A DNA stretch of 64,000 nt from Corynebacterium sp. 21KM1197 (GCF_033783015.1 NZ_CP123907.1:124001-188000), one strand, 5' to 3'. Shown: positions 54,616-63,767, counted from the stretch's first letter. Numbers and translations: made by a program. Notes: a model not told the origin generated them from the letters alone.

Positions 54616-55274
54616 CACCCGCGTGGTTGAGGCCGCTGGTACGGGCGGCGCGGGCGGGTGAGGTGGTTACGCCGGGCCGCGCGGTGAGCGCAGGGGGGCG
54701 TCGGCAAGCGGCGGTGCTGATGGCGCTGTCCGGTGACGCGAGTGCCCTGTCGCGCCCGGAGGACGCCTCGGTGCTGCTCACGCACCGCACGCCCACGATG
54801 CGTTCGCACGCGGGGCAGGTGGCCTTTCCCGGAGGGCATATTGACCCGGAAGATTCCGGCCCGGTGGGGGCGGCGTTGCGCGAGGCCTGGGAGGAGACGG
54901 GCCTGCGCAGCGCGGAGGTAACGCCGCTGGTCACGCTCCCGCCCACGAGCGTGCGCATGAGTGGCTCGGCGGTGTATCCGGTGCTGGCGTATCGGGATTA
55001 TCCTGGGAGGACGTATCCCGCGAGCCCGGAGGAGACGGACGATGTGTTTGACGCGCCGTTGGCGGAGTTGATCGATCCCGCGCACCGCCTCACCGTGGGG
55101 TGGCAGGGGTGGACGGGCCCGGCTTTCCGCAGCAATGGTTATGTGGTGTGGGGCTTTACTGCGGCGCTGCTGGCGGGGCTTATCGACGCCGCCGGGTGGG
55201 CCCAGCCCTGGGAGCGCGAGCGCGTGGTGGATCTGGGCGAGGCCCTGGAGAACTCGCGGAATAACGAGAGATGA
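54612..55274 (+). CDS. NUDIX hydrolase, CoA pyrophosphatase type
   Basis: A 220-residue NUDIX enzyme. HAGQVAFPGGHIDPED followed by GAALREAWEETGL forms the NUDIX box, preceded by the LLTHRT segment; this resembles NudL-type CoA or nucleotide pyrophosphatases. It is coupled to the thioredoxin-like gene and lies just upstream of marP. The 13-mer GCTTATCGACGCC (55178) encodes GLIDA. Confidence 0.9.
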   Translation: MTPAWLRPLVRAARAGEVVTPGRAVSAGGRRQAAVLMALSGDASALSRPEDASVLLTHRTPTMRSHAGQVAFPGGHIDPEDSGPVGAALREAWEETGLRSAEVTPLVTLPPTSVRMSGSAVYPVLAYRDYPGRTYPASPEETDDVFDAPLAELIDPAHRLTVGWQGWTGPAFRSNGYVVWGFTAALLAGLIDAAGWAQPWERERVVDLGEALENSRNNER

Positions 55275-55292
55275 AAGGTCGGAATCCTTCAA

Positions 55293-56486
55293 GTGAACCC
55301 CGGTGTGATGGTGGATGTGCTCGTGGCCTTCGTGTGCCTGCTCGCCCTGCTGGGCGGGTGGCGGCAGGGCGGGATGGCCTCGTTTTTATCCGCCGTGGGC
55401 GTGATCTCCGGCCTGGTGGTGGGGGCGGGCGTCATGCCGCTGCTGATGTCCCAGATGGAATCGGTGGGCCTGCGCTTCCTGGTGGCCACAGGAGTGTTGT
55501 TGCTGCTGGTGGCCGTGGGCAACCTGGTGGGCGGCGTGGTGGGCTCTGCTTTACGACGCTCCATGAAGGCCCGCTCCTCCGTCAAGATTGATTCCGCGCT
55601 GGGCGCGCTCTTTCAGGTGTTGGTGACCTTGGCGGTGGTGTGGCTGGTGTCCATTCCCGCCGCCACGGGACTGGGCGGTCAGTTGGCGGCGGGGATTCAG
55701 GGCTCGCGGATCTTGGGCGCGGTGGATCGTACGGTGCCGGATTCCGCGGCGCAACTGCCCGCCAAGATCTCCGCGCTGCTTTCCGATACCGGCCTGCCGC
55801 CGCTGATCTCCCCCTTTGGCCAGGGCGCCTCCCCAGAGGTGGCCGCCCCCAGGATCGAGGTAGAAAATACCGCCCTGGTGGAGCAGTTGCGCCCCAGCGT
55901 GATTCATGTGATGGGCGACGCCCCCGAGTGCCGCCGCAGGCTCATGGGCTCGGGCTTTGTGGCCGCCGAGGATTACGTGATCACGAACGCGCACGTGGTG
56001 GCGGGCACGCAGCGCGTGCGCCTGGATACCACCCTGGGGGTCAAGGACGCGGACGTGGTGTTCTATGACCCGGAGGTGGACATCGCGGTGTTGCACAGTC
56101 CCGGCCTGGGTATCGCGCCTTTGCACTGGGCGGACTACACAGCGGATACGGGCCAGGACGCCATCGTGATGGGCTTCCCGGAGTCCGGGCCCTTCGAGGC
56201 CGCCCCGGCCCGTGTGCGCGAGGCGCTGACCATCGCGGGGCCGGATATTTACGCCTCCGGGCGCTTTGAACGCGAGGCCTATACCCTGCGCGGTTCCGTG
56301 CGCGAAGGCAATTCCGGCGGGCCGCTCCTGGATGAGGAGGGCCGGGTGCTTGGCGCGATCTTTGGCGCCTCGGTGGATCAATCGGACACCGGGTATGCGC
56401 TCACCGCCACCGAGGTGCGCGAGCGGGTAGGCGATCTGGGTGCGCTGCGACAACCGGTGGGTACGGGGGCGTGCGTGGCGAGGTAG
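55293..56486 (+). CDS. marP: MarP-type membrane serine protease
   Basis: A 397-residue protease with four N-terminal helices of the colicin V/CvpA type (residues 1-150) and a periplasmic chymotrypsin-like domain. The triad can be placed: His234 (ITNAHVVAG), Asp263 (PEVDIAVLH), Ser341 (EGNSGGPLL). In mycobacteria MarP is needed for acid and oxidative stress resistance. GTG 55293 is used. It ends the nth-to-marP gene run. Confidence 0.93.
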   Translation: MNPGVMVDVLVAFVCLLALLGGWRQGGMASFLSAVGVISGLVVGAGVMPLLMSQMESVGLRFLVATGVLLLLVAVGNLVGGVVGSALRRSMKARSSVKIDSALGALFQVLVTLAVVWLVSIPAATGLGGQLAAGIQGSRILGAVDRTVPDSAAQLPAKISALLSDTGLPPLISPFGQGASPEVAAPRIEVENTALVEQLRPSVIHVMGDAPECRRRLMGSGFVAAEDYVITNAHVVAGTQRVRLDTTLGVKDADVVFYDPEVDIAVLHSPGLGIAPLHWADYTADTGQDAIVMGFPESGPFEAAPARVREALTIAGPDIYASGRFEREAYTLRGSVREGNSGGPLLDEEGRVLGAIFGASVDQSDTGYALTATEVRERVGDLGALRQPVGTGACVAR

Positions 56487-56577
56487 GAGGCTTGTGCTGG
56501 GGGTGATTGGACACTAATATTGGTGCCAATAGATCCCGCAGCCGCCTCTCACGGAAGCGTCCCGCTGTAGTGGCCCT

Positions 56578-56609
56578 GATAACCCCGGAGGCAAGCTTCT
56601 GGGGTTATC
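56578..56609. terminator. Hairpin after marP
   Basis: GATAACCCC (56578-56586) pairs with GGGGTTATC (56601-56609), with A/T on both sides, 91 nt after marP and 21 nt before the Abi gene. It is likely the marP terminator, or a structure at the edge of the insertion. Confidence 0.6.
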
Positions 56610-56630
56610 CTTATATATCCAGGGGGGTAT

Positions 56631-57570
56631 ATGAATAATCAGTCCTTGTTTCTTTCGCCCGAGGAGCAGGTGGAGTACCTGTATCGCAAGAATTATTTTG
56701 CCGAAGGCAGTTTCTCTGAGTGGGATATTAATCGTCTGGGCGCGATGAATTTTCACTATGTTCTTGGGGTATGATAAGAATTTCCGGCAGCTTTATTTCG
56801 ATGGTAAGATTTCCGGCGCTAAGACCCCCAGTAGGCTGCTGAGGGTTATAGATGTGGATGCTGAGGTTTCGTCGCTACTCTATTCGGGCATGAGAAATGC
56901 CGAGTGGTTGCTACGGTGCTTTTTTGTTCGGAATTATTGTGAAAAATTTGATCCCAGGGGTTCTTTTCTTGACTATGAGAATTACTATGATCTTGGTGGT
57001 GGGTATGGGGGCGATCGTCTTGCGCGTGGATTGATGAATGACATACTTACATACGGTGATTCTCATGTAGAGAGTGTTCTTGCGGAGGCCAGCAGGGTAA
57101 GAGGGTGTGTTCTTCCTCGGTGGTGTACTGAAGAAAATTGGCAGGTCTGCCGCGATCTTTCCGCAGGGCTGGCGCTGTGGGAGGTTGTTGATAGTTTCTC
57201 CCTTGGTAGGTTGGTGAGATTGTTGCAGTGCTGTGATCCCGTCGAGGATGCTACGGAGCATGTGTGGCGCAATATATCGTTAGATATGGGGGTGTATGAG
57301 GGGCAATTTCTGGCGCGGATCGAGTCTTTGCGCTCTCTGCGGAATCTCGTTTCCCATCAGTCGAGGCTGTGGGCGCGTCCGACCACAAATACTCCGACAA
57401 AAAAGGGTAAGTTCCGAAAGAAGATGAATCGGTGTCATAGAAAATCCATGTTGGTGGCTTTTTATAATGTGGCCCTGCTTCAAGGGGAGGAAGAGAAGCA
57501 GTATGATTTTTCCCGGAGGATCGAGGCGGTGCTTAACTCTGAACCAGACTATGCGGTAGGGGTAAGTTAA
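56631..57570 (+). pseudogene. Abi_2/AbiF-like abortive infection gene with a frameshift
   Basis: Two frames together encode an about 312-residue Abi_2 protein. The first, 56631-56774, starts MNNQSLFLSPEEQVEYLYRK and breaks after NFHYVLG. The second continues from 56758 with YDKNFRQLYFDGKIS to the family's closing RNLVSHQSRLW (a HEPN-like R-x4-H site). Removing one G from the GGGG run at 56766-56769 fuses the frames. The gene is AT-rich relative to its neighbours and interrupts the conserved marP-hydrolase order. This suggests lateral gain, then inactivation or phase variation. Confidence 0.75.
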
Positions 57571-57590
57571 TGTAGATGATCGTAGACCCC

Positions 57591-58514
57591 TCATTCCTCC
57601 CTCAAGAACCCGGCGATCAGCGCCGTGAACTCCTCGGGGGCCTCCACGCTCGGTAGGTTCTTTGTGCCCGCGATGTGATGGCGTCGGCTAAGCGCGGCGG
57701 CCCGGGGGCTGAGCCGGGCGGTGGCGCGCCGGGCGAGGTGAATCCATAGGGGCTTGGGCGGGGCGATCATGAGGGTGGGGGCGGTGATTTTCAGGCCGAA
57801 CCACTTGGTGGGGATGGTGGCGGTGAGTAGCCGATTGTTGCGGCGTCGCGCCGCCAGGGTGGAGCCGATGCGCCGCGCGGTGAGTCGCAGCCGCAGGGTT
57901 TCTTCATAGCGAGGGCTGCGGTGAAAGGGGGCGTCGGTAGTGCGGCGCAGCTGCCAGCGGAAGAAGGAATCGCGGTGGAGGAACCACCGCAGGGGGAATC
58001 TGCTCAGCGCGCGGCGCAGCAGGGTGGTGGTGTGCAGCCAGGGGCGGCGGACCATGCCCCGGCGCAGGTCCACGGGGTGCGCGGCGCTCACGGCGATGAG
58101 CGCGTCTACGCGCTTGGGGGCGGCCGCGGCGGTGCACCAGGCTACGGTGCCGCCGGTATCGGTACCCACGAGGGCCGCCGAGGTGTGCCCGAGCGCGCGG
58201 ATCAGCCCGGTGACGTCGCCCACGGCGGAGCGGATGTCATAACCAAAGCCGGTGGGGGGTTTATCGGACATGCCGTAGCCGCGCATGTCTACCGCAGCCA
58301 CGTGGAAGCCCTGTTCGGCTAGGGGGGCGATCACGTCCTTGTAGTCGAACCAGCCGCCAAAACTGCCGTGCAGGAGCAGCACGAGGGGATCTTTGGCCGA
58401 GCCCGCCTGGGCCACGTGGAGGCGCACGCCCCGGGTGTAGATGAGGTCATGGCGGAAGGGGCCGTCGAGGTGCACGACGCTGGGGGAAAGCGGGAGTTCT
58501 GCGGCCATGAGCAC
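57591..58514 (-). CDS. Alpha/beta hydrolase, epoxide-hydrolase-like
   Basis: A 307-residue alpha/beta hydrolase. The oxyanion motif is LLHGSFGGWFDY, the nucleophile Asp is in ALVGTDTGGTVAW, and VAAVDMRGYGMSDKP is the conserved strand-turn. An Asp nucleophile rather than Ser points to an epoxide hydrolase or dehalogenase-like enzyme. The C-terminal half is unusually Arg/Leu-rich and the final catalytic His is not obvious (SRRHHIAGTKNLP is the candidate). Substrate unknown. Confidence 0.85.
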   Translation of the reverse strand: MLMAAELPLSPSVVHLDGPFRHDLIYTRGVRLHVAQAGSAKDPLVLLLHGSFGGWFDYKDVIAPLAEQGFHVAAVDMRGYGMSDKPPTGFGYDIRSAVGDVTGLIRALGHTSAALVGTDTGGTVAWCTAAAAPKRVDALIAVSAAHPVDLRRGMVRRPWLHTTTLLRRALSRFPLRWFLHRDSFFRWQLRRTTDAPFHRSPRYEETLRLRLTARRIGSTLAARRRNNRLLTATIPTKWFGLKITAPTLMIAPPKPLWIHLARRATARLSPRAAALSRRHHIAGTKNLPSVEAPEEFTALIAGFLREE

Positions 58515-58613
58515 TCCTTGTGTACATGCGGCGGGGCATACGGCGGGCGTGGGAAACCTCCCGGCGCGGCCTTTATGCGCGTCGGGAGGCGGGAGGAGGA
58601 GCGAGGCGAAGGG

Positions 58614-59117
58614 TTAGCTGTAGAGCCCTCGGTCCTTGGCTTCCAGCTTCTTCTGGGCGGAGCCGGGCACCAGGTTCTTTAGTTCGTTCACCGAGTCGAT
58701 GGTTTTTTGCGGGGCACCCAGGCTCTTGACCTTCTTCACGCCCACCAGGGCGAGCAACCCGGCGGTGAGGATCATCACCAGGAATACGATGAGCAGGGAG
58801 GCCCAGGCGGGGAGCCAGAGGCTCAGCAGCGCCGCGACGAACATGAAGAAGAAGAACGTGCTGTAGAGCGCGATGGTGCCGGCGGCACCGAAGAGTCCGC
58901 CGCCGATGGCGCCCTTCTTGGCCTCGGCGGTTAGTTCCGTCTTGGCTAATTCCAGCTCGGCGCGGAAGAGGCTGGACATCTGCGAGGTGGCGTTGCTGAC
59001 CAGGGTGCCGATGGACTCTTGCCCGGTGGAGGCATCGACGTCGCTCAGTGGAATAGACTTCACCTGAGGTGTGAAATCACTCGGGCCGTCGGTAAAAAAT
59101 CCGTCCTTGTTGCTCAC
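58614..59117 (-). CDS. Holin-X/DUF1469 (phage holin family) membrane protein
   Basis: A 167-residue protein: an acidic N-terminal part, an amphipathic helix (SSLFRAELELAKTELTAEAKK), two adjacent helices (about 83-105 and 110-128), and a basic tail. This matches the DUF1469/putative actinobacterial holin-X family, a chromosomal membrane protein despite its name. Role in the envelope is unknown. It faces away from the gene at 59218. Confidence 0.85.
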   Translation of the reverse strand: MSNKDGFFTDGPSDFTPQVKSIPLSDVDASTGQESIGTLVSNATSQMSSLFRAELELAKTELTAEAKKGAIGGGLFGAAGTIALYSTFFFFMFVAALLSLWLPAWASLLIVFLVMILTAGLLALVGVKKVKSLGAPQKTIDSVNELKNLVPGSAQKKLEAKDRGLYS

Positions 59118-59217
59118 GTTATTCCTCCCAGGAGCGGGTTCGTATCATTCTTCGCTTCTACATAGTGTAGACGGTACTGTTCATGCCCACCCTACCGCGT
59201 TCTCCAAGGGGTCAAGG

Positions 59218-59892
59218 ATGTTTGATGGGCTTCGTCGCCTCGGCCGCATTGATTCTCTCGTCCGGCAGGCCGCCCGGGACATCGCGGCGGTGCATCGCCG
59301 CCCGGTGAATCTTCGTCGTTACCAGGTTACCTCCGCGGAGTCCGTCCTGCGTGGCGCGCGCACCACCATGCTTATCGACGCCTTCCCTCCCGCCTCGTCC
59401 GCGCCCGAGGCCCTGGAGGTGGGTGGTTATGCGCTTTTGGCCCCGAGCCATATCGAGGCCACGGCGCGTACCTGGGCTAGGGCGCCCTTGCAGGTGATCG
59501 CGCGGCTCGACGTGCTCTTTGGCGGTACCGGGGTGCCGCGCGAGGGGGCGGCGGTGCGCCTGCGCGAGGTGGGCGAGCTGGTGGTGGCCGGTGGGGATGA
59601 CGCGCTGCTTCCCCAGGTGATGCACGCGGAGATTGCCGCGCGGGAGGTATTCGGGCCGCGCAGCGGCGCGGTGGCACGCGTGGCGGCGCGGGTGGCGGCG
59701 GTGTCGAGTGGATTTGATCCGCGCGGATTGGCGGTGCCGGAGCCGTATTTGTACCGGCATCGCCACGAGTATGCGGCGGCTCTGGAGGGGTACGGGGCCT
59801 CGGTGGAGGGGGTGTCTGTGCTGCTAGAGCTGCTGTTACGGGCGTGGATTGATGGGGCGCGGGAGGCGGAGTCCATCGCTGCCCTTTTGTGA
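59218..59892 (+). CDS. Hypothetical protein next to 6C RNA
   Basis: A 224-residue protein without recognised motifs, starting MFDGLRRLGRIDSLVRQAAR. AAGGGG precedes the ATG. The middle has alternating strands and helices (LLAPSHIEATARTWARAPLQ, GGDDALLPQVMHAEIAAREVFG). It ends 85 nt before the 6C RNA and two genes before ssd, a place I believe conserved in corynebacteria. The 13-mer (59370) encodes MLIDA. Confidence 0.75.
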   Translation: MFDGLRRLGRIDSLVRQAARDIAAVHRRPVNLRRYQVTSAESVLRGARTTMLIDAFPPASSAPEALEVGGYALLAPSHIEATARTWARAPLQVIARLDVLFGGTGVPREGAAVRLREVGELVVAGGDDALLPQVMHAEIAAREVFGPRSGAVARVAARVAAVSSGFDPRGLAVPEPYLYRHRHEYAAALEGYGASVEGVSVLLELLLRAWIDGAREAESIAALL

Positions 59893-59976
59893 GTTGTGGC
59901 ACTTTTGGGTTGTGGTCTTGCCATTGCTTTTTTGCTGTGGCATACTCGCCTGTGCAAGGCCCCGATATACTGTGTG

Positions 59977-60056
59977 GCCTGCCCCGGTCCGCCCCCCGAG
60001 ACCGGGTTACTTGACGGCCCGCGCACACCCCCCCCGAGGCGCGGGCCGTCCCTTAT
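59977..60056 (+). ncRNA. 6C small RNA
   Basis: Two hairpins each expose a C-run. CCCGGTC (59983-59989) pairs with GACCGGG (60000-60006) around a loop with six C. GACGGCCCGCGC (60013-60024) pairs with GCGCGGGCCGTC (60039-60050) around a loop with eight C. This is the defining form of the actinobacterial 6C RNA, and it lies just upstream of ssd as in other Corynebacteriales. A TATACT -10 element lies at 59966-59971. The RNA in C. glutamicum has been linked to the SOS response and cell shape. Confidence 0.9.
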
Positions 60057-60123
60057 GTCTGGGGTTGGTTGGGGCGCATCGCCCCCCGGTTGTTATACCT
60101 CCCCGCGGGCGTGCCCGTTTAGT

Positions 60124-60132
60124 TTATCCACA
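60124..60132 (+). promoter_or_regulatory. Perfect DnaA box 1
   Basis: TTATCCACA, identical to the strict DnaA box consensus, 101 nt before the ssd start. Confidence 0.8.
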
Positions 60133-60164
60133 ATTTTTGGTGGCGCGTCATCAAAATCGCTTGG

Positions 60165-60173
60165 TTATCCACA
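60165..60173 (+). promoter_or_regulatory. Perfect DnaA box 2
   Basis: Second TTATCCACA, same orientation, 41 bp after box 1 (about four helical turns) and 52 nt before the ssd start. Confidence 0.8.
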
Positions 60174-60224
60174 GGCTTGAGGCGGACGTTTTCGGGGCGT
60201 GGTTGTGCGCAGCACACTGAGGGC

Positions 60225-61280
60225 ATGAATCTTTCTCGCTTCCTCGTCTTGCTCATCGTGTTGCGCCCGGCGCTACACTCCGAGGCCCTGCATATCGCCG
60301 TGGCCAGCGGAATGAAGGTGATTGATACCTCCGATCCCGCGGAGATCACCCGCTACTATCCGCGCGCCAGCGTCGTCCTCATTGATGATGAGGCCGGATC
60401 CCTACTGCCGCCGCTCCCGCCCGGCGGTGGGCCGCCGGTGTATCTGGTGGCGGGAGATCCCGGCCCGGTGCCCCATCACGCCGTGGTGGCCTGCCATGCC
60501 GAACGCGGCTTTGTGATTCCCGCCCAGGCCTCCGATCTCCTCCGCGCCTTGGGTACTAGCGCCAGGGAGTCCGCCGCGCCCGTTGCCCCTCGTGGTCGGG
60601 TGCTGGGGGTTCTCGGTGCGGTGGGTGGGGTGGGTACTTCCACCCTGGCGGCTGCGGTGGCGCGCGAGGCCGCCCGCGAGCACCGCGCTGTGCTGCTGGA
60701 CGCGGTCGATCACTCCGGTGGCCTCGATCTGCTCATGGGATGCGAGGACGCTCCCGGCGCGCGGTGGCCGGATCTTCACGTGGCGGAGGGCTCCCTGGCC
60801 GCCGAGGACCTGCTTGCGGCGCTTCCCCATAGCGGGGAGGTGGCGGTGCTTTCTGCGGCTCGCGGAACGGTGGCTGAGGATTATCGCCTCACCGGGGAGG
60901 AACTGCGCGGTGCCGTGGAAACCCTGCGGCAGGGGGAGATTCCGGTGGTGATGGATCTGCCGGGTGCGGGGGATCTGTGTTTGACCGGGGCGGAGGCGTG
61001 CGACGAGGTGGTGGTGCTGTGTTCCGCCGAGGTGCGCGCCGGGGCGAGATTGGCGGGGCTTGCCGCCAGGTTGCGGGCGCGGGGTATCGCCGCGAGCGTG
61101 GTGTTGCGCCACCGTGGGTGGTCCGGCCTGGACGCGCAGGATATTCAGCATGTGAGTCAGCTCCCCGTGCTGGCGGAGTTTCCCACCATCGCGGGCCTGG
61201 CCAAGGCCACGGAGCGCGGCGGTTTACCCGCGCATCTTCCGCGCTCGTTGCGCAGCGTGGCAAAGGTGGTGTGGAAGTGA
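60225..61280 (+). CDS. ssd: Septum-site/CpaE-like ATPase Ssd
   Basis: A 351-residue MinD/ParA-superfamily protein found before tad pilus genes. The deviant Walker A is GAVGGVGTSTLAAAVA, lacking the usual Lys before Thr, and MDLPGAGDLC stands at the Walker B position. The N-terminal 100 residues look like a receiver-type domain (VVLIDDEAGSLLP). Known relatives in mycobacteria affect septation; CpaE-like proteins localise pili. ATG 60225 is selected; the stop overlaps the next ATG (TGATG). Confidence 0.9.
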   Translation: MNLSRFLVLLIVLRPALHSEALHIAVASGMKVIDTSDPAEITRYYPRASVVLIDDEAGSLLPPLPPGGGPPVYLVAGDPGPVPHHAVVACHAERGFVIPAQASDLLRALGTSARESAAPVAPRGRVLGVLGAVGGVGTSTLAAAVAREAAREHRAVLLDAVDHSGGLDLLMGCEDAPGARWPDLHVAEGSLAAEDLLAALPHSGEVAVLSAARGTVAEDYRLTGEELRGAVETLRQGEIPVVMDLPGAGDLCLTGAEACDEVVVLCSAEVRAGARLAGLAARLRARGIAASVVLRHRGWSGLDAQDIQHVSQLPVLAEFPTIAGLAKATERGGLPAHLPRSLRSVAKVVWK

Positions 61281-62413
61281 TGTATGAGGCCGTGGTGGAG
61301 CGTGTGCAGCGCCAGCTCATAGAGCGCGGCGGTGGTGCCACCCCGGAGGAGGTCGCCGCGATTGTTCGGGCTGAGGCTGGGGCTATTAGCGACGTCGATG
61401 TGCTAGCGATACTGCGCCGCCTGCGCGATGATTCCGTGGGAGTGGGCGTGTTAGAGCCGGTGCTGGCCCTACCCGGGATCACAGACGTGGTGGTTAATGG
61501 GCCGGAGGAAGTGTGGTGCGATCGCGGGCGCGGTCTAGAGCGCGCCGGGGTGCGCTTTAGCGATGACGCCGCTGTGCGCCGCTTGGCCGCCAGGCTCGCG
61601 GTATCGGTGGGGGCTCGGCTCGATGATGCCCAACCTTTTGCCGATGGTCGCCTTCGACGGGAGGACGGCACGAGCATCCGCTTTCATGCCGTGTTAAGCC
61701 CGCCCTCGGAATCGGGTACCTGCCTGAGCCTGCGGGTGCTGCGCCAGGCCACGTTGAGCATGGAGGAATTGGTCCGTGCCGGTACGATACCGCCGCCGGT
61801 GGCGGAGTTCTTGCGCGATGTGGTGGTGCGGCGGTGCTCCTATCTCATCGTGGGTGGCACGGGCACGGGGAAAACCACGCTTCTTTCCGCACTATTGGCG
61901 CAGGTACCGGATCATGAGCGGCTGCTGTGCATCGAGGACACCGCCGAGTTGGCCCCGGCCCACCCCCACGTGGTGAACCTGGTGGCTCGCCGCGCCAATG
62001 TGGAGGGCCGGGGCGCGATTACGCTCTCCGCCTTGGTGCGCCAGGGGTTGCGCATGAGGCCGGATCGGATTGTGGTGGGGGAGATTCGCGGCGCGGAGAT
62101 CGTGGATCTCTTCTCCGCCCTTAACACTGGTCACGAGGGCGGCGCGGGCACCCTCCACGCCAATTCCCTCGCGGAGGTCTCCGCCCGGATCGAGGCTCTA
62201 GCGGCCTTGGGTGGGTTAGATCGCCAGGCGGCGCACAGCCAATGGGCGGCGGCGGTGAGATTGGTGCTGGTCATGCGCAGAACACGGGAGGGAAAGAGGA
62301 TCCTCGCGCAGATCGGCCTGGTGGAACGCGGGGAATCCAGCCTGGCCTACGTGCGTGAGGTCTGGCACACGGGACAGGACGCGGCGCGCCTTGGCGAGGA
62401 GTTGTCATGGTGA
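61280..62413 (+). CDS. Tad pilus secretion ATPase (CpaF/TadA)
   Basis: A 377-residue type II/IV secretion ATPase that powers Flp pilus assembly. Walker A is VGGTGTGKTTLLSALL, the Asp box follows as LLCIEDTAELAPAHPHVV, and RMRPDRIVVGEIRGAEIVD is the Walker B/His-box region. Its start overlaps ssd and its end overlaps tadB by 7 nt, showing one operon. Confidence 0.94.
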   Translation: MYEAVVERVQRQLIERGGGATPEEVAAIVRAEAGAISDVDVLAILRRLRDDSVGVGVLEPVLALPGITDVVVNGPEEVWCDRGRGLERAGVRFSDDAAVRRLAARLAVSVGARLDDAQPFADGRLRREDGTSIRFHAVLSPPSESGTCLSLRVLRQATLSMEELVRAGTIPPPVAEFLRDVVVRRCSYLIVGGTGTGKTTLLSALLAQVPDHERLLCIEDTAELAPAHPHVVNLVARRANVEGRGAITLSALVRQGLRMRPDRIVVGEIRGAEIVDLFSALNTGHEGGAGTLHANSLAEVSARIEALAALGGLDRQAAHSQWAAAVRLVLVMRRTREGKRILAQIGLVERGESSLAYVREVWHTGQDAARLGEELSW

Positions 62414-63165
62414 GCCTGATGGGGTGCTGCGCGGGGGCGATAGCGCTGGTTCCGGCGCGGCCGGGGTTGCGGCTGAGCCTCATGCGCCAGGCTTATCGAC
62501 GCCCCCGGCAAGCGTGGCTAGTTTCCGCGTTATTGGTGATGGTTCTTGCCACGATGACGGTCATGCCCTTGAGCGTGGTGCTTTCTGCCGCCATCGTTGG
62601 ACTCACCGGGTGGTTCATAGCGCGCTCCCTTCTGCGGCGCCAGCGCAAAGAACAGCAGCGCCACCAGTTGGCCACCGTGTTGAACCTGGTGACACACCAA
62701 TTGCGCAGTGGTGCGGAGCCCGGTGTGGCCCTACGCGGCGTGGTGCGGGGGCAACAAGATATGAGCCCGGAATTACGTGAGCAGTTGCTTGTGCTCTCCT
62801 CCGGTGCTGCACCCGCTGCGTCTATCCCGGAATTACACACCGTGGCGCGCGTGTGGGAGGCGGCCCGCCATCACGGAATAGCGCTGGCCCCGCTGTTGGG
62901 GCGGGTGCAATCCACGCTGGAAAAAGAGCTGCGGCATGGTGCGGCAACGCGCGCTCGCCTGGTGGGGCCGCAATCAACCGCCGTGGTGCTAAGCCTCCTG
63001 CCGTTGGGCGGGGTGGGGCTGGGCACGACGATGGGGGCTAATCCCGTGAGTCTGCTTTTTGGCGGCGGGTCGGGCGGATTGTTGCTCATGGCGGGAACCA
63101 CACTGATGTCTTTGGGGGCGCTGTGGTCCCAAGCGCTCATCGAGCGGGCGGGAGGGCAACCATGA
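62407..63165 (+). CDS. tadB: Tad pilus inner-membrane protein TadB
   Basis: A 252-residue type II secretion F-domain protein. Helices at about 40-58 and 60-75, a cytoplasmic helical domain (HQLATVLNLVTHQLRSGAEPGVAL), and C-terminal helices (STAVVLSLLPLGGVGLGTTM and onward). With TadC it forms the membrane platform for the pilus. The 13-mer (62491) encodes AYRRP, a reading frame different from its use elsewhere. Confidence 0.88.
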   Translation: MVSLMGCCAGAIALVPARPGLRLSLMRQAYRRPRQAWLVSALLVMVLATMTVMPLSVVLSAAIVGLTGWFIARSLLRRQRKEQQRHQLATVLNLVTHQLRSGAEPGVALRGVVRGQQDMSPELREQLLVLSSGAAPAASIPELHTVARVWEAARHHGIALAPLLGRVQSTLEKELRHGAATRARLVGPQSTAVVLSLLPLGGVGLGTTMGANPVSLLFGGGSGGLLLMAGTTLMSLGALWSQALIERAGGQP

Positions 63166-63767
63166 TTCCGGCGTTATTGCTGGCGCTGGCGCTGATGATC
63201 GTGCCCGTGGGTGCGCGCAATGAGCGCCTCCACCAGGAACGCAGTGCCACCCGCCCCCGCGATGGTCCGCGAGGCCTGGCCCTCCGACACCTCGTGGAGA
63301 GGGTCAGAGCGCGCGTAACACGTGGGAGAGGAGAGGCCGCGCCGGGTGTGGCGGCGGAGATTGATCTCTATGCCGAGTGCTTGGCGTCGGGCCTGAGCCC
63401 TGCGGTGGCGGCCAAGATTGTTGGGGAATGCAGCACGTCCCCGGTGCGGGATACCTGGCACACCGTGGCCGCTTTGCTGGCGATCGGGGTGCCCCCGGAG
63501 CGGGCTTGGGCCGAGGCTCAGGTGGTGCCTGGCCTCCGGGACGTGGCACACCTGGCGTGCCACTCTCACCACAGCGGGGTGAGTTTTGCTCGGGCTGCCG
63601 CCGAGGTAGCCGACGATATACGCCGCGCCGCTGAGGATCGCGCCACCGCCACTGCCGAGCGCGCCGGAGTGCTCATCGCCATGCCGCTGACGTTGTGCTT
63701 TCTCCCGGCGTTCTTCCTCTTGGGGCTCGCCCCGGTGGTGATCGGCGTGGCCCGAGAGATTTTCTAG
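63162..63767 (+). CDS. tadC: Tad pilus inner-membrane protein TadC
   Basis: A 201-residue F-domain protein starting MIPALLLALALMIVPVGARN, with ECLASGLSPAVAAKIVG and a paired C-terminal helix (GVLIAMPLTLCFLPAFFLLGLAPVVIGV). It overlaps tadB by ATGA. As in other actinobacterial tad loci it is short and pairs with TadB. Confidence 0.87.
   Translation: MIPALLLALALMIVPVGARNERLHQERSATRPRDGPRGLALRHLVERVRARVTRGRGEAAPGVAAEIDLYAECLASGLSPAVAAKIVGECSTSPVRDTWHTVAALLAIGVPPERAWAEAQVVPGLRDVAHLACHSHHSGVSFARAAAEVADDIRRAAEDRATATAERAGVLIAMPLTLCFLPAFFLLGLAPVVIGVAREIF

Noticed and set aside
60013..60050. Second 6C hairpin as a plain terminator of the gene at 59218
   Set aside because: The C-filled loop, the matching first hairpin and the -10 element fit 6C RNA better; it may still terminate transcription.
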